Shown here piece by piece: positions 32,058 through 42,100 of a stretch of DNA of 64,000 nucleotides. The notes under the pieces are model-generated. The model searched no databases. It was not told the origin of the DNA and saw only the letters and a program-made list of their open reading frames with translations. The stretch comes from Siminovitchia terrae (lineage in GTDB: Bacteria > Bacillota > Bacilli > Bacillales > Bacillaceae_C): positions 1-64,000 of the forward strand of contig NZ_QYTW02000029.1 of NCBI RefSeq assembly GCF_003605405.2, written 5' to 3'. Each line of letters opens with the position of its first letter. The stretch's first letter is position 1. The position numbers and the translations under genes are program-made.

Positions 32058-32489
32058 AGCGTGGAAGCTTGAAAAGCTTCTGACGGATAAGGAAGTGTGA
32101 GCAGAGCTAGCGAATGTTGAAGCAGGTATTATTAGCCTTCAACAGCGGCATCCTGCTTTTTGCTCCACAACATCTTTATAGTATTAGCTAGATGACAGGA
32201 CCACATCGTGCGCTATATTCTGTGTGGTTTCGTCAAGATTCAGCATTTCCTGCACAGTGAAGGCGCTAGGGTGCTCTGGCTGTTTAGACCGATAGTCGAG
32301 AGTGAGAGACAATCAAAAAAGTAGGGCGCCTACCACGCTTAAGATCAAGGCAAGAGCAAAGGAAGGAACTTTGCAAAACTTATAGTCATGCGAAAAACGA
32401 AATAAATGTGAGAAAATCAATTTTTATTGTGCGAATGCCATTTTGATGAGTATCCCAGCTTGTTTTATTTAAAATTTTTCTTCTTGCGC
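32058..32489. other. Gap between ispE and purR
   Basis: No gene is supported. A perfect short hairpin GAAGCTT-GAA-AAGCTTC lies at 32064-32080, and AGCAGG (32122-32127)...CCTGCTTTTTGC (32154-32165) may act as a long-loop terminator for ispE. The stretch 32190-32340 has scattered GCGCTA and palindromic fragments reminiscent of the intergenic repeat family, but too degenerate to delimit. Confidence 0.4.
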
Positions 32490-32518
32490 TTGCCTAAAAA
32501 CGTACAATTGTGTATATT
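32490..32518 (+). promoter_or_regulatory. Sigma-A promoter of purR
   Basis: TTGCCT (32490-32495), 17 bp, TATATT (32513-32518). I could not find a convincing PurBox. Confidence 0.6.
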
Positions 32519-32561
32519 TTCTTTAATAATATTCGCGTTACGTTGCACGGGAGGTTACATA

Positions 32562-33395
32562 ATGAAGTTTCGCCGTAGCGAGCGGCTCGTTGATATGACG
32601 CATTATTTGATGAATCATCCTCGGGAGCTTGTTTCCTTAACATGGTTCGCCCAGCGGTACCAGTCAGCTAAGTCCTCCATAAGCGAGGATTTGGTGATCA
32701 TTAATGATATATTTAAGCACCAGGGCATCGGTATACTACAGACGGTTCCGGGCGCTGCAGGCGGTGTCAAATACTTTCCGATGGTCAAGAAAGAACAGGC
32801 GACTGAATTTGTGGATAGTCTATGCCATTTAATTGCCGACCCAGAACGTTTATTGCCCGGAGGTTACCTGTATATGGCCGACCTTATGGGTGATCCGAAA
32901 ATATTGAATGAAGTGGGAAGGTATCTAGCTGCAGCGGTAGCGGGCAAAAAAGTGGATGTCATTATGACAGTTGCTACGAAAGGAATTCCGATTGCCCAGG
33001 CTGTGTCTTCTTTTTTAAATGTTCCATTCGTAATTGTCAGACGGGATACGAAGGTGACGGAGGGACCGACGGTGACGATTAATTATGTCTCTGGTTCTTC
33101 CAAAAGGATTCAAACGATGGTCTTGTCAAAAAGGAGCCTGAAAGAAGGAGCAAATGTCCTGATTGTCGATGATTTCATGAAGGCCGGTGGAACCATTAAC
33201 GGCATGGTCAATCTTTTGGACGAATTCCAAGCTTCCGTAGCTGGTATCGCTGTATTGGTAGAATCTGAATATGAGGAAGAAAGATTGGTTGAGGATTATA
33301 TTTCCTTGGTCAAGTTGACGGATGTAAACACAAAAGAAAAACAAATCAATGTCGTCCAAGGCAATTATTTTTCTAAAATGACCAATTTTTTATAG
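32562..33395 (+). CDS. purR: Purine operon repressor PurR
   Basis: PurR represses purine genes; PRPP antagonises it. From ATG 32562 (GGGAGGTTA upstream) the protein is 277 residues: a winged-helix N terminus (KFRRSERLVDMTHYLMNHP) followed by a type I phosphoribosyltransferase-like domain with the PRPP loop VLIVDDFMKAGGTING. It is followed 15 bp later by ridA, the purR-yabJ unit of B. subtilis. Confidence 0.97.
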   Translation: MKFRRSERLVDMTHYLMNHPRELVSLTWFAQRYQSAKSSISEDLVIINDIFKHQGIGILQTVPGAAGGVKYFPMVKKEQATEFVDSLCHLIADPERLLPGGYLYMADLMGDPKILNEVGRYLAAAVAGKKVDVIMTVATKGIPIAQAVSSFLNVPFVIVRRDTKVTEGPTVTINYVSGSSKRIQTMVLSKRSLKEGANVLIVDDFMKAGGTINGMVNLLDEFQASVAGIAVLVESEYEEERLVEDYISLVKLTDVNTKEKQINVVQGNYFSKMTNFL

Positions 33396-33410
33396 AAAGG
33401 ACTGTTGTAT

Positions 33411-33785
33411 ATGCGTAAAGTAGAAACGAACCAGGCACCTGCTGCCATCGGACCGTACTCACAGGGAATCATTGTCAATAATATGTTCTACAGCTCTGGT
33501 CAAATTCCATTGACACCAGAGGGGGATCTTGTCGGAGAGACTGTCGAGGAACAGGCACACCAAGTTTTCCGTAATGTCCAAGGGGTATTGGAAGCAGCCG
33601 GGGCATCATTAGAGACCGTTGTTAAAACGACTCTATTTATTAAAAATATGGATGATTTCAGTACAATCAATGAGATTTATGCCCAATATTTTTCTGAGCA
33701 TAAGCCAGCTCGCTCCTGTGTAGAGGTAGCAAGGCTGCCAAAAGACGTTCTCTTAGAGATGGAAGTTATTGCTTTAGTAAAATAA
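33411..33785 (+). CDS. ridA: Reactive intermediate deaminase RidA (YabJ)
   Basis: RidA hydrolyses 2-aminoacrylate and related enamines; YabJ also influences purine regulation and works downstream with SpoVG in some Firmicutes. The 124-residue trimeric protein has [40 protein letters not shown] and the signature [21 protein letters not shown], including the arginine that binds the ligand carboxylate. ATG 33411 is preferred over TTG 33405 because of spacing to AGAAAGG. Confidence 0.95.
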   Translation: MRKVETNQAPAAIGPYSQGIIVNNMFYSSGQIPLTPEGDLVGETVEEQAHQVFRNVQGVLEAAGASLETVVKTTLFIKNMDDFSTINEIYAQYFSEHKPARSCVEVARLPKDVLLEMEVIALVK

Positions 33786-33789
33786 AAAT

Positions 33790-33822
33790 GAATCGCCGTA
33801 TAGAAAGCGGCGATTCCATTTG
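33790..33822 (+). terminator. Terminator of purR-ridA
   Basis: GAATCGCCG pairs with CGGCGATTC; the T tract that follows is short (CATTTGAAT). A degenerate repeat fragment with GCGCTTGCGTTTTTCT follows at 33828-33900. Confidence 0.5.
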
Positions 33823-33937
33823 AATCTTTAAGTAAGCGCTTCAATGTGTTTTTCTAGAAAAGTATCATGTTGCAAATGACAGCGCTTGCGTTTTTCTAGT
33901 AATATGAAAGATTCTAAAAAATTTATTTAATTAAAGA

Positions 33938-33962
33938 AGGAGAATCCTAAAGTTTGTTGAAT
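33938..33962 (+). promoter_or_regulatory. Sigma-H promoter of spoVG
   Basis: AGGAGAA (33938-33944), 11 bp, GTTGAAT (33956-33962), the sigma-H consensus (AGGANWW and RNNGAAT). spoVG is the classic sigma-H gene. It starts transcription about 35 nt before the GTG/ATG region. Confidence 0.85.
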
Positions 33963-34006
33963 ACATAGATATAGTATTTATTTAGAGCGAGAAGGTGGTG
34001 AACACA

Positions 34007-34300
34007 ATGGAAGTAACTGATGTAAGACTGCGCCGTGTTAATACGGAAGGCAGAATGAGAGCGATTGCCTCAATTACCCTTGATGATGAATTTGTTGTTC
34101 ACGATATTCGTGTGATTGACGGAAACAACGGGCTCTTTGTAGCTATGCCAAGCAAGCGCACTCCTGATGGAGAATTCAGGGATATCGCCCATCCGATCAA
34201 TTCGAACACCAGAAATAAAATTCAGGATGTCGTTTTAGCAGAATACCAGCGTTTGGGTGAAATAGAAGAACCGGAATTAGAAGAAGCCGGCGCTTCCTAA
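34007..34300 (+). CDS. spoVG: Regulatory RNA/DNA-binding protein SpoVG
   Basis: SpoVG affects spore cortex formation and, in other Firmicutes, binds nucleic acid. The 97-residue product from ATG 34007 (same length as B. subtilis) has [38 protein letters not shown] and [14 protein letters not shown]. The upstream GTGGTG in frame at 33995 is part of the ribosome-binding site AGAAGGTGGTG. Confidence 0.97.
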   Translation: MEVTDVRLRRVNTEGRMRAIASITLDDEFVVHDIRVIDGNNGLFVAMPSKRTPDGEFRDIAHPINSNTRNKIQDVVLAEYQRLGEIEEPELEEAGAS

Positions 34301-34317
34301 TTATATAAAAAAGCATC

Positions 34318-34350
34318 GGGAGCCTACCTTTGGAGTATGGCTCTTTTTCA
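34318..34350 (+). terminator. Terminator of spoVG
   Basis: GGAGCC...AC pairs with GT..GGCTC, followed by five T. The following 34417-34492 has a fragment of the repeat family (GCCGCAGGACGTCGC). Confidence 0.7.
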
Positions 34351-34498
34351 TTGTGGCCAATTTAAAGCGATTATTTACTTCTCATTTGAGACTGATAAAT
34401 TTGCCTTTTCATTATAACAAGCCTCGTCCAAGATGTTCCAGTAACCTCGGCGCCGCAGGACGTCGCATTTTAAGACGACTAACGCTTTTGATCTTTCC

Positions 34499-34527
34499 TT
34501 GAAAAAAACCGAATTTTAAGCTATATT
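34499..34527 (+). promoter_or_regulatory. Sigma-A promoter of glmU
   Basis: TTGAAA (34499-34504), 17 bp, TATATT (34522-34527). Confidence 0.65.
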
Positions 34528-34559
34528 CATAATGGAAAAAAATTATTGGGGGACCTTTT

Positions 34560-35933
34560 ATGATAAATAGATTCGCTGTAATATTGGCAGCGGGGCAAGG
34601 CACCAGAATGAAGTCCAAGCTATATAAAGTTCTTCATCCGGTTTGCGGTAAACCGATGGTAGAACACGTGGTGGATCATATTTCACAGCTCGAAGTGAAC
34701 CATGTCGTAACGGTTGTGGGATACGGTGCGGAAATGGTCAAAGAGCGTCTGCAGGGAAAAAGTGATTTTGTGATTCAGGAGGAACAACTGGGAACAGCGC
34801 ACGCGGTAATGCAAGCGAAGGATGCGTTAGGCGATAAAAGAGGCACAACGCTGATCATTTGCGGAGACACGCCGCTGATTACGGTAGAGACGATGTCCGC
34901 TTTGATGAAGCAGCATGAAGAAACCGGAGCAAAAGCGACGGTACTAACAGCTCATGCCGAAGATCCAACTGGTTATGGAAGAATCATTCGCAATGCAGAT
35001 GGCGATGTTGCAAAAATTGTCGAGCATAAGGATGCAAATGAGGAAGAATTGAAGGTCAAAGAAATTAATACAGGTACATATTGCTTCGATAATGAAGCCC
35101 TGTTTGAGGCCCTTGACAATGTATCCAATGAAAATGCTCAAGGCGAATACTATCTTCCTGACGTGATAGAAATATTAAAGGCGAAAAACGAGCTTGTGAC
35201 TGCCTATAGTACGGAGGACTTTGAGGAGACCCTTGGAGTAAACGACCGAATTGCGCTTGCTGAAGCTGAAAGAATCATGAGAGCCCGCATTAACAAAAAA
35301 CATATGAAAAATGGTGTAACCATTATCGATCCAGCCAATACTTACATTGATACAGATGTGGTCATTGGAAGTGATACTGTTATTTTACCTGGAACAGTCA
35401 TTCAGGGAGCGTCAAAGATAGGTGAAGGCTGTGAAATAGGTCCAAACTCTGAAATAAACAATTGTGAAATTTCTCACAATACTTTTGTACAGCAGTCGGT
35501 CCTTTCTGACAGTTCTATCGGAAGCAATGTCAAAATCGGTCCGTTTGCCCACATCCGCCCTGATTCGGACATACAGGATGAAGTAAAAATAGGGAACTTT
35601 GTTGAAATTAAAAAGACTTATTTCGGAAAAGGAAGCAAAGCTTCGCATTTAAGTTATATCGGAGATGCAGAGGTAGGAAGAAATGTGAACATTGGCTGCG
35701 GCTCGATTACTGTCAATTATGATGGAAGAAATAAGTTTTTGACTAAAATAGATGATGATGTATTCGTGGGCTGTAACTCAAATCTGGTGGCGCCGGTCAC
35801 AGTAAATGAAGGGGCCTATATTGCTGCAGGCTCTACGATTACTGATGATGTTCCGGAATCAGCACTGGCAATTGCACGTGCGCGTCAAGTCAATAAAGAA
35901 AACTATGTAGAAAAGCTAAAATCTAATAAATAA
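34560..35933 (+). CDS. glmU: Bifunctional GlmU (GlcN-1-P acetyltransferase / GlcNAc-1-P uridyltransferase)
   Basis: GlmU makes UDP-GlcNAc, the precursor of peptidoglycan and teichoic acid. The 457-residue protein has an N-terminal uridyltransferase ([33 protein letters not shown]) and a C-terminal left-handed beta-helix acetyltransferase of hexapeptide repeats ([30 protein letters not shown]). It precedes prs by 14 bp, the glmU-prs operon. Confidence 0.97.
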   Translation: MINRFAVILAAGQGTRMKSKLYKVLHPVCGKPMVEHVVDHISQLEVNHVVTVVGYGAEMVKERLQGKSDFVIQEEQLGTAHAVMQAKDALGDKRGTTLIICGDTPLITVETMSALMKQHEETGAKATVLTAHAEDPTGYGRIIRNADGDVAKIVEHKDANEEELKVKEINTGTYCFDNEALFEALDNVSNENAQGEYYLPDVIEILKAKNELVTAYSTEDFEETLGVNDRIALAEAERIMRARINKKHMKNGVTIIDPANTYIDTDVVIGSDTVILPGTVIQGASKIGEGCEIGPNSEINNCEISHNTFVQQSVLSDSSIGSNVKIGPFAHIRPDSDIQDEVKIGNFVEIKKTYFGKGSKASHLSYIGDAEVGRNVNIGCGSITVNYDGRNKFLTKIDDDVFVGCNSNLVAPVTVNEGAYIAAGSTITDDVPESALAIARARQVNKENYVEKLKSNK

Positions 35934-35947
35934 AATGGAGGCTCCTC

Positions 35948-36907
35948 ATGTCGAACCAATATCTTGACCCTACATTGAAAGTTTTTTCTTTAAATTCCAA
36001 TCGTACCCTATCAGAGGAAATTGCAGAGGAAATTGGATTAGAGCTTGGTAAATGTACGGTCAGCCAATTTAGCGATGGAGAAATTCAAATCAATATCGAA
36101 GAAAGCATTCGTGGGTGCGATGTCTATGTCATCCAATCAACAAGTAAACCAGTAAATAAAAACTTGATGGAGCTTCTCATCATGATTGACGCTTTGAAAC
36201 GTGCGTCCGCAAAAACAATTAATATTGTCATGCCTTATTATGGCTATGCACGCCAGGACCGGAAAGCTCGCGCAAGGGAGCCGATCACTTCTAAACTTGT
36301 TGCCAACCTAATAGAAACCGCTGGTGCAACTCGTGTCATCACGCTTGATTTGCATGCACCGCAAATTCAGGGCTTCTTTGATGTTCCGATTGACCATTTG
36401 ATGGGTGTTCCAATTTTGGCTGATTATTTTAAAGAGAGAGAAATGGTAAATGGTGATCTTGTAATCGTATCTCCTGACCACGGAGGAGTTACACGTGCGA
36501 GAAGACTCGCAGACCGCTTGAAAGCTCCAATTGCTATCATTGACAAGCGCCGCCCACGTCCAAATGTTGCGGAAGTCATGAATATCGTAGGTAATGTAGA
36601 AGGAAAAACGGCCATCTTGATTGACGATATCATCGACACAGCTGGAACGATTACTTTGGCGGTCAATGCGCTGAAAGAAGCAGGGGCAAAAGAGGTGTAT
36701 GCTTGCTGCACACACCCCGTTCTCTCCGGCCCGGCCATTGAGCGCATCCAAAATTCAGACTTGAAGGAACTGGTAGTAACCAACTCCATTCCGTTGCCTG
36801 AAGAAAAGAAAATCGACAAGATTAAAGAACTTTCTGTAGCTACGCTAATTGGCGAGGCTATCATCCGAATTCATGAAAATAAATCTGTAAGTACTTTATT
36901 TGACTAA
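35948..36907 (+). CDS. prs: Ribose-phosphate pyrophosphokinase
   Basis: Makes PRPP from ribose-5-phosphate and ATP, feeding purine, pyrimidine, histidine and NAD synthesis. The 319-residue protein shows the ATP loop [17 protein letters not shown], metal site [31 protein letters not shown] and PRPP loop [11 protein letters not shown]. Same length family as B. subtilis Prs (317). Confidence 0.98.
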   Translation: MSNQYLDPTLKVFSLNSNRTLSEEIAEEIGLELGKCTVSQFSDGEIQINIEESIRGCDVYVIQSTSKPVNKNLMELLIMIDALKRASAKTINIVMPYYGYARQDRKARAREPITSKLVANLIETAGATRVITLDLHAPQIQGFFDVPIDHLMGVPILADYFKEREMVNGDLVIVSPDHGGVTRARRLADRLKAPIAIIDKRRPRPNVAEVMNIVGNVEGKTAILIDDIIDTAGTITLAVNALKEAGAKEVYACCTHPVLSGPAIERIQNSDLKELVVTNSIPLPEEKKIDKIKELSVATLIGEAIIRIHENKSVSTLFD

Positions 36908-37153
36908 AACGATCACTTAATATGAGCATAACAAGCCAATTGCTTTTTTGCCTTTGAAGCGATTGGCTTGTACTCTTAAGCTGATGGGTGGAGCTTGGAT
37001 ATTTGATAGAATAAACGTTATTTTCTGGTCTGAGACTCCATGGTTTATTCTTGGTCACTAACTTGAACGTTTATTTCATCCATTCGACGCCAACAATTTG
37101 CAACTCTATTTTTTCATAAAAATTTAGAAAATTGATTTTCTTCCCGCCTAGAG
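36908..37153. other. Gap between prs and ctc
   Basis: An imperfect hairpin ACAAGCCAAT / GATTGGCTTGT at 36930-36971, with a T run in its loop, probably ends the glmU-prs operon. Nothing else is supported before the ctc promoter at 37154. Confidence 0.5.
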
Positions 37154-37179
37154 GTTTAACTTAATGTATGTTAAGGTAT
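37154..37179 (+). promoter_or_regulatory. Sigma-B promoter of ctc
   Basis: GTTTAA (37154-37159), 14 bp, AGGTAT (37174-37179): a strong match to the sigma-B consensus GTTTAA-N13-15-GGGTAT. ctc is the founding sigma-B gene. Confidence 0.85.
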
Positions 37180-37229
37180 ATATATGGATAGTGTACTTTT
37201 GACAACATTATGTTAGGAGAAGGTGCTAA

Positions 37230-37847
37230 ATGGTTAATGTATTGAAGGCAAAAGAAAGGACAAGCGATCGACATTCCCAGATTAGGGAGTTGAGGGAGCA
37301 GGGAGGTATTCCGGCAATTGTTTATGGCTATAAGACGGAAAATACCCCTATTTCCATCAACAATGCGGAATTTACGAAAACGATGCGTGAGGTGGGCCGA
37401 AACGGCGTTATTAGCCTCGATGTTGAAGGAAAAAAGCTAAATGTCGTCTTGCATGAATACCAGGAAGACCCTATCAAAAAAGAAGTAATCCATGCCGACT
37501 TTTTAGCCGTTGATATGTCCCAGGAGATCGAAGCGAATGTCCGCGTCGAATTATCTGAAGATGCAGAAGGGGTAAGAAACGGAGGGGTACTTCAACAAAT
37601 CCTCCATGAAGTTGTTGTTACAGCAAAGCCGGATGAAATTCCAGAAGTCATCAGTGTTGATATTTCCGGGCTTGGAATTGGTGAAACAATTTCTATCGCT
37701 GAAATCCGCGGAAATTATTCAATCACGATCAACCACGAGGATGATGAACCGATTGCTACGATTCTGGCTCCAAGAGTGGAAGAACCGGCGGAAGAAGGTG
37801 CTGAACCGGCAGGAGAAGCAGCCGATTCAGAAACGGAAGAAGCCTAA
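37230..37847 (+). CDS. ctc: General stress protein Ctc (ribosomal L25/TL5 family)
   Basis: Ctc binds 5S rRNA and appears on ribosomes under stress. The 205-residue protein has an N-terminal L25 domain (RELREQGGIPAIVYGYKTE) and a C-terminal TL5 beta domain, then an acidic tail of Glu/Ala (EEPAEEGAEPAGEA). The L25 start here (VNVLKAKERTS) follows AGGAGAAGG. A terminator lies at 37863, then the second cloverleaf repeat. Confidence 0.95.
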   Translation: MVNVLKAKERTSDRHSQIRELREQGGIPAIVYGYKTENTPISINNAEFTKTMREVGRNGVISLDVEGKKLNVVLHEYQEDPIKKEVIHADFLAVDMSQEIEANVRVELSEDAEGVRNGGVLQQILHEVVVTAKPDEIPEVISVDISGLGIGETISIAEIRGNYSITINHEDDEPIATILAPRVEEPAEEGAEPAGEAADSETEEA

Positions 37848-37862
37848 ATTATACGAAATACA

Positions 37863-37890
37863 GGCGCAACCAAAGCGGTTGCGCTTTTCC
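37863..37890 (+). terminator. Terminator of ctc
   Basis: GCGCAACC pairs with GGTTGCGC, followed by TTTT. Confidence 0.85.
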
Positions 37891-37932
37891 CCGCTTGTGT
37901 AAAACACAAGTACTTGAAAGGCAAGGATCTGG

Positions 37933-38128
37933 TTTAACTTCATTCAGCAGAAATCTCCCACTCCTATAAGTGGTGAGATGAATGCCTATTGGTATTCCAT
38001 TCAGTGGGGGTTCAAACCCCGGCTGAATAAAGTTAAAGCCTCCGGCGGACGCCACAGATTTTCAGAGGAAATTTATCGAGCTTAAGCTCGATAAAATCTG
38101 GGCGCAAATACGCCAAGGCGCATTTGAT
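37933..38128. repeat. Cloverleaf-type dispersed repeat, copy 2
   Basis: Second copy of the element at 22165-22359, with about ten differences in 196 bp. The closing stem (37933-37948 with 38022-38037) has one changed position; CTCCCAC/GTGGTGAG and GGGG/CCCC hairpins are unchanged. The middle hairpin changed on both sides (GAATG/CATTC). The domain-2 loop changed to the 18-bp perfect palindrome ATCGAGCTTAAGCTCGAT while the stem arms were kept. Confidence 0.9.
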
Positions 38129-38223
38129 ATTCATTCGGATCCGTTGCCTTATAAGTTTGTCCGTCAAATGGACAGTCATTTAGTATAAAAAAACGTCTGC
38201 CGAAAATGTTTGGGGTGTATGGG

Positions 38224-38790
38224 ATGAAGTTGATAGTTGGACTGGGTAACCCTGGTTCTCGTTATGAAAAAACAAGGCATAATATTGGATTTGAAGTTAT
38301 CGATGAGTTGGCTTCCCGTAATGGAGTTAAACTAAATGAATCAAAGTTTAACGGTTTGTACGCTAATATTCACACAAATGGTGAAAAAGCCATATTATTA
38401 AAACCACTAACATATATGAATTTATCAGGGGAAAGTATTCGTCCGCTGGCGGATTATTACAAGATACCTGTTGAAAATATACTTGTCATTTATGATGATC
38501 TTGATTTGCCGGTCGGAAAAATTAGGCTGAGGCAAAAAGGTAGTGCTGGTGGCCATAATGGCATGAAATCAACCATCCAGCATTTGGGTACACCGGAGTT
38601 CAACCGGATCAGGATCGGAATTAATCGGCCTCCGGAAGGGATGAAGGTTCCCGATTATGTATTAGGAAGGTTCTCTAGTGATGAGTGGGATAACATGCAA
38701 TCCGTCATTCAAATATGTGCGGATGCATGTGAAGAGTGGATGGAAAAGTCATTTCTTGAGGTAATGAACAGATTTAACTCCAATGGATGA
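38224..38790 (+). CDS. pth: Peptidyl-tRNA hydrolase
   Basis: Pth releases peptides from peptidyl-tRNA that falls off ribosomes; known as spoVC in B. subtilis because a mutant blocks coat formation. From ATG 38224 the product is 188 residues, the B. subtilis length: [20 protein letters not shown] holds the catalytic histidine, then [14 protein letters not shown] and [20 protein letters not shown]. In-frame open codons upstream to 38206 are ignored. Confidence 0.96.
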   Translation: MKLIVGLGNPGSRYEKTRHNIGFEVIDELASRNGVKLNESKFNGLYANIHTNGEKAILLKPLTYMNLSGESIRPLADYYKIPVENILVIYDDLDLPVGKIRLRQKGSAGGHNGMKSTIQHLGTPEFNRIRIGINRPPEGMKVPDYVLGRFSSDEWDNMQSVIQICADACEEWMEKSFLEVMNRFNSNG

Positions 38791-38818
38791 ATAACTTCTG
38801 GCACAGGCGTTCATACTA
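38789..38818 (+). promoter_or_regulatory. Sigma-F/G promoter of fin
   Basis: GAATA (38789-38793, overlapping the pth stop codon), 18 bp, CATACTA (38812-38818). fin is sigma-F and sigma-G dependent. Confidence 0.75.
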
Positions 38819-38852
38819 AAAATGAAATTTGCCTTGCCAAGGAGTGATTGGT

Positions 38853-39083
38853 ATGACTGTCCATTACTTTTGCCGCCATTGTTCGGCAAAGTTAGGTTCT
38901 ATTGAAAATCATATACTACAATCCCATCAATTGGGTTTACACAAACTAACGGAAGAAGAGAGACAGGAAATGGTCACATATCAAACGGACGGAGACCTTC
39001 ATATTCAGGTAATATGTGAGGATTGCCACGAGGCTTTCTCACGCAATCCTGATTTGCACCAATATGATCATCTGATCCATTAA
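38853..39083 (+). CDS. fin: Anti-sigma-F factor Fin
   Basis: Fin (YabK) binds core RNA polymerase and displaces sigma-F to switch to sigma-G in the forespore. The 76-residue product equals the B. subtilis length and has its zinc ligands in two CxxC pairs, CRHC (about 7-10) and CEDC (about 60-63). ATG 38853 follows AAGGAGTGATTG. mfd follows 71 bp later. Confidence 0.95.
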   Translation: MTVHYFCRHCSAKLGSIENHILQSHQLGLHKLTEEERQEMVTYQTDGDLHIQVICEDCHEAFSRNPDLHQYDHLIH

Positions 39084-39154
39084 AAGCTTTGGCATTGCCC
39101 AAAGCATTTTTCCGTTTCGATATTTGTTCTATTTTCTGGAAAGAGGAGAAAGTC

Positions 39155-42100
39155 ATGCATGGTTTACGAGATTTGATTGTACAGCAAAGTGAACTACAGT
39201 CAGTGATTGCAGGAGTTAAGGAAGGCATACGCGAACAGCTTGTGGCAGGTCTTTCAGGGTCGGTGCGAGCTTTGTTGATAGCGGCGGCTGCAAAAGAAAC
39301 AAACAAATCACTCATTGTTGTTACACATAACTTACTTCAAGCACAAAAACTTTATGAAGACCTTACACAATTGGTTGATGAGAATCAATTGTTTTTATAC
39401 CCTGCAAATGAGCTGATTGCATCCGAACTCGGTGTAGCGAGCCCGGAGCTCAGATCACAGCGGATTGAGACATTGAATCATATGGTGTCTGGCCGTCAGG
39501 GTGTTTTTGTCGTGCCGATGGCTGGGCTTAGAAAAAAACTGCCGCCTGCTGATGCTTGGAGAAAACTGCAGCTCCATATTGAAGTCGGTTCTGAGTTGGA
39601 TTTAGAGAAGGAACTGCCATTGCTGGTACAAATGGGTTATAACCGGGCAGATATGGTCAGTGCTCCGGGGGAATTCAGCATCAGAGGCGGGATTTTGGAT
39701 ATTTACCCACTGACTGAGGATGACCCTGTTAGGATTGAGCTCTTTGATGTAGAAGTCGATTCCATCCGGACGTTTTCCATTGAGGATCAGCGTTCAAAAG
39801 AGAAGCTGTCACATGTTGTGATCGGACCAGCTACGGAGTCTCCTGTTGATGCGGGGAAGCTCTCTCATGCGGCGGATAAGCTCGAAAAAAGTCTGGCTAA
39901 TTCACTAAAAAAGGTAAAAAAAGATATAACCAAAGAACAATTGATGCAAAATATCAAAGCTGATATCGAGCAGATGAGAAATGGGCAAAAACCTGAACAA
40001 TTTTTCAAATATATGCAATTGGCCTATGATCCTGCTGCAAGTTTGCTAGACTATGTTTCTCGCGACGCCCTTTTGATATTGGATGAGTTGAGCCGAATTC
40101 AGGAAATGAATGAACGCCTTGAAAAAGAAGAAGCGGAATGGTTCATGTCTGTCCTGGAACATGGGGAGATTACCCATGACATGGAGATTGCTCACTCCTT
40201 GAACGAACTGTTGGCTAATTCTCCACTACCAAGGATTTATTTATCATTATTTTTGCGGCATATTCCGAATACGAGCCCGCAAAATATTGCAAATGTGCCG
40301 TGTAAGCTCATGCAAAATTTCCACGGACAGATGCATTTGCTTTCAGCAGAGGTAGAGCGTTGGAGAAAAAATGGCATGTCTGTCGTTTTTCTTGCGCCTG
40401 ATGAAGAGCGGAGCCAAAAAATGCAGTCTGTTTTGCGAGATTATGGGATGGAAGCCGCCATTGTGGAGGAACCCGAGAAATTTGCCGGTACCCAAATTAT
40501 CAATGGCACATTGAATACGGGCTTTGAGCTTCCGTCGTTAAAATTGGCGGTGGTAACTGAGGAAGAGGTTTTCAATAAGAAAACTAGGAAAATGAAACGT
40601 CGGCAAAAACTGTCTAATGCCGAGCGCATCAAAAGCTATTCCGAATTGAATATTGGTGATTATGTGGTCCATGTCAATCATGGTATTGGTAAGTATTTGG
40701 GCATAGAAACCCTGGAATTAAAAGGCGTCCATAAAGATTACTTGCATATTTCCTACCAGGGGAACGATACCTTGTACGTGCCGGTAGACCAGATTGAGTT
40801 AGTCCAAAAATATGTCGGTTCAGAAGGCAAAGAACCGAAAATGTACAAACTGGGCGGCAATGACTGGAAACGGGTTAAGAAAAGAGTCGAGTCGTCGGTC
40901 AAAGATATCGCAGATGAACTGATAAAACTATACGCCGAGCGAGAATCGACAAAAGGGTATGCCTTTTCTCCTGACAGTGATATGCAGCGGGAGTTTGAAT
41001 TGTCTTTCCCTTATCAGGAAACAGATGACCAGTTAAGATCTATTACCGAGATTAAACGGGATATGGAAAGGGAACGCCCGATGGATCGGCTGCTTTGCGG
41101 AGACGTTGGCTACGGAAAAACAGAAGTTGCCATCCGAGCAGCTTTCAAAGCAATTATGGATGGAAAGCAAGTGGCTATTCTTGTTCCGACTACGATCTTG
41201 GCTCAACAGCATTTTGAAACAATCAAAGAAAGGTTTAACGATCACCCTATCAATATTAGCCTGCTGAGCCGTTTCAGGACGAAAAAGCAGCAGACAGAAA
41301 CCTCCAAAGGTTTGAAAAACGGGACGATTGATCTTGTCATCGGTACCCATCGACTTTTATCAAAAGACATTAAATTTGCAGATTTGGGCCTTCTAATTGT
41401 GGATGAAGAACAGCGCTTTGGTGTGACTCACAAGGAAAAAATCAAGCAGTTGAAAACCAATGTGGATGTGCTGACTTTGACTGCGACCCCTATCCCGCGG
41501 ACACTTCATATGTCCATGCTCGGAGTACGGGATCTGTCCGTCATTGAAACACCACCGGAAAATCGTTTTCCTGTTCAGACATATGTGATGGAGTATAATG
41601 GGATTTTTGTAAAAGAAGCGATTGAACGCGAGCTAGCCCGCGATGGACAGGTATATTTCCTTTATAACCGTGTGGAAGACATTGAAAGGAAAGCGGAGGA
41701 AATTTCTATGCTTGTACCTGATGCACGCGTTGCCTATGCTCATGGACAAATGGGAGAATCGGAGCTTGAATCTGTCATTCTAAGCTTTTTGGACGGAGAA
41801 TTTGATGTGCTTGTCACGACGACAATTATCGAAACAGGTGTGGATATACCGAGTGTTAACACATTAATCGTCCATGATGCGGACCGCATGGGGCTCTCCC
41901 AGCTGTATCAGCTAAGAGGACGGGTCGGTCGTTCCAACCGGGTAGCCTATGCTTATTTCACGTACCGCAAAGATAAAGTTTTGACCGAAATTGCGGAAAA
42001 AAGACTCCAGGCCATTAAAGAATTTACTGAACTTGGATCAGGTTTTAAAATTGCCATGCGAGATTTATCCATACGGGGCGCAGGTAACCTGCTTGGAGCT

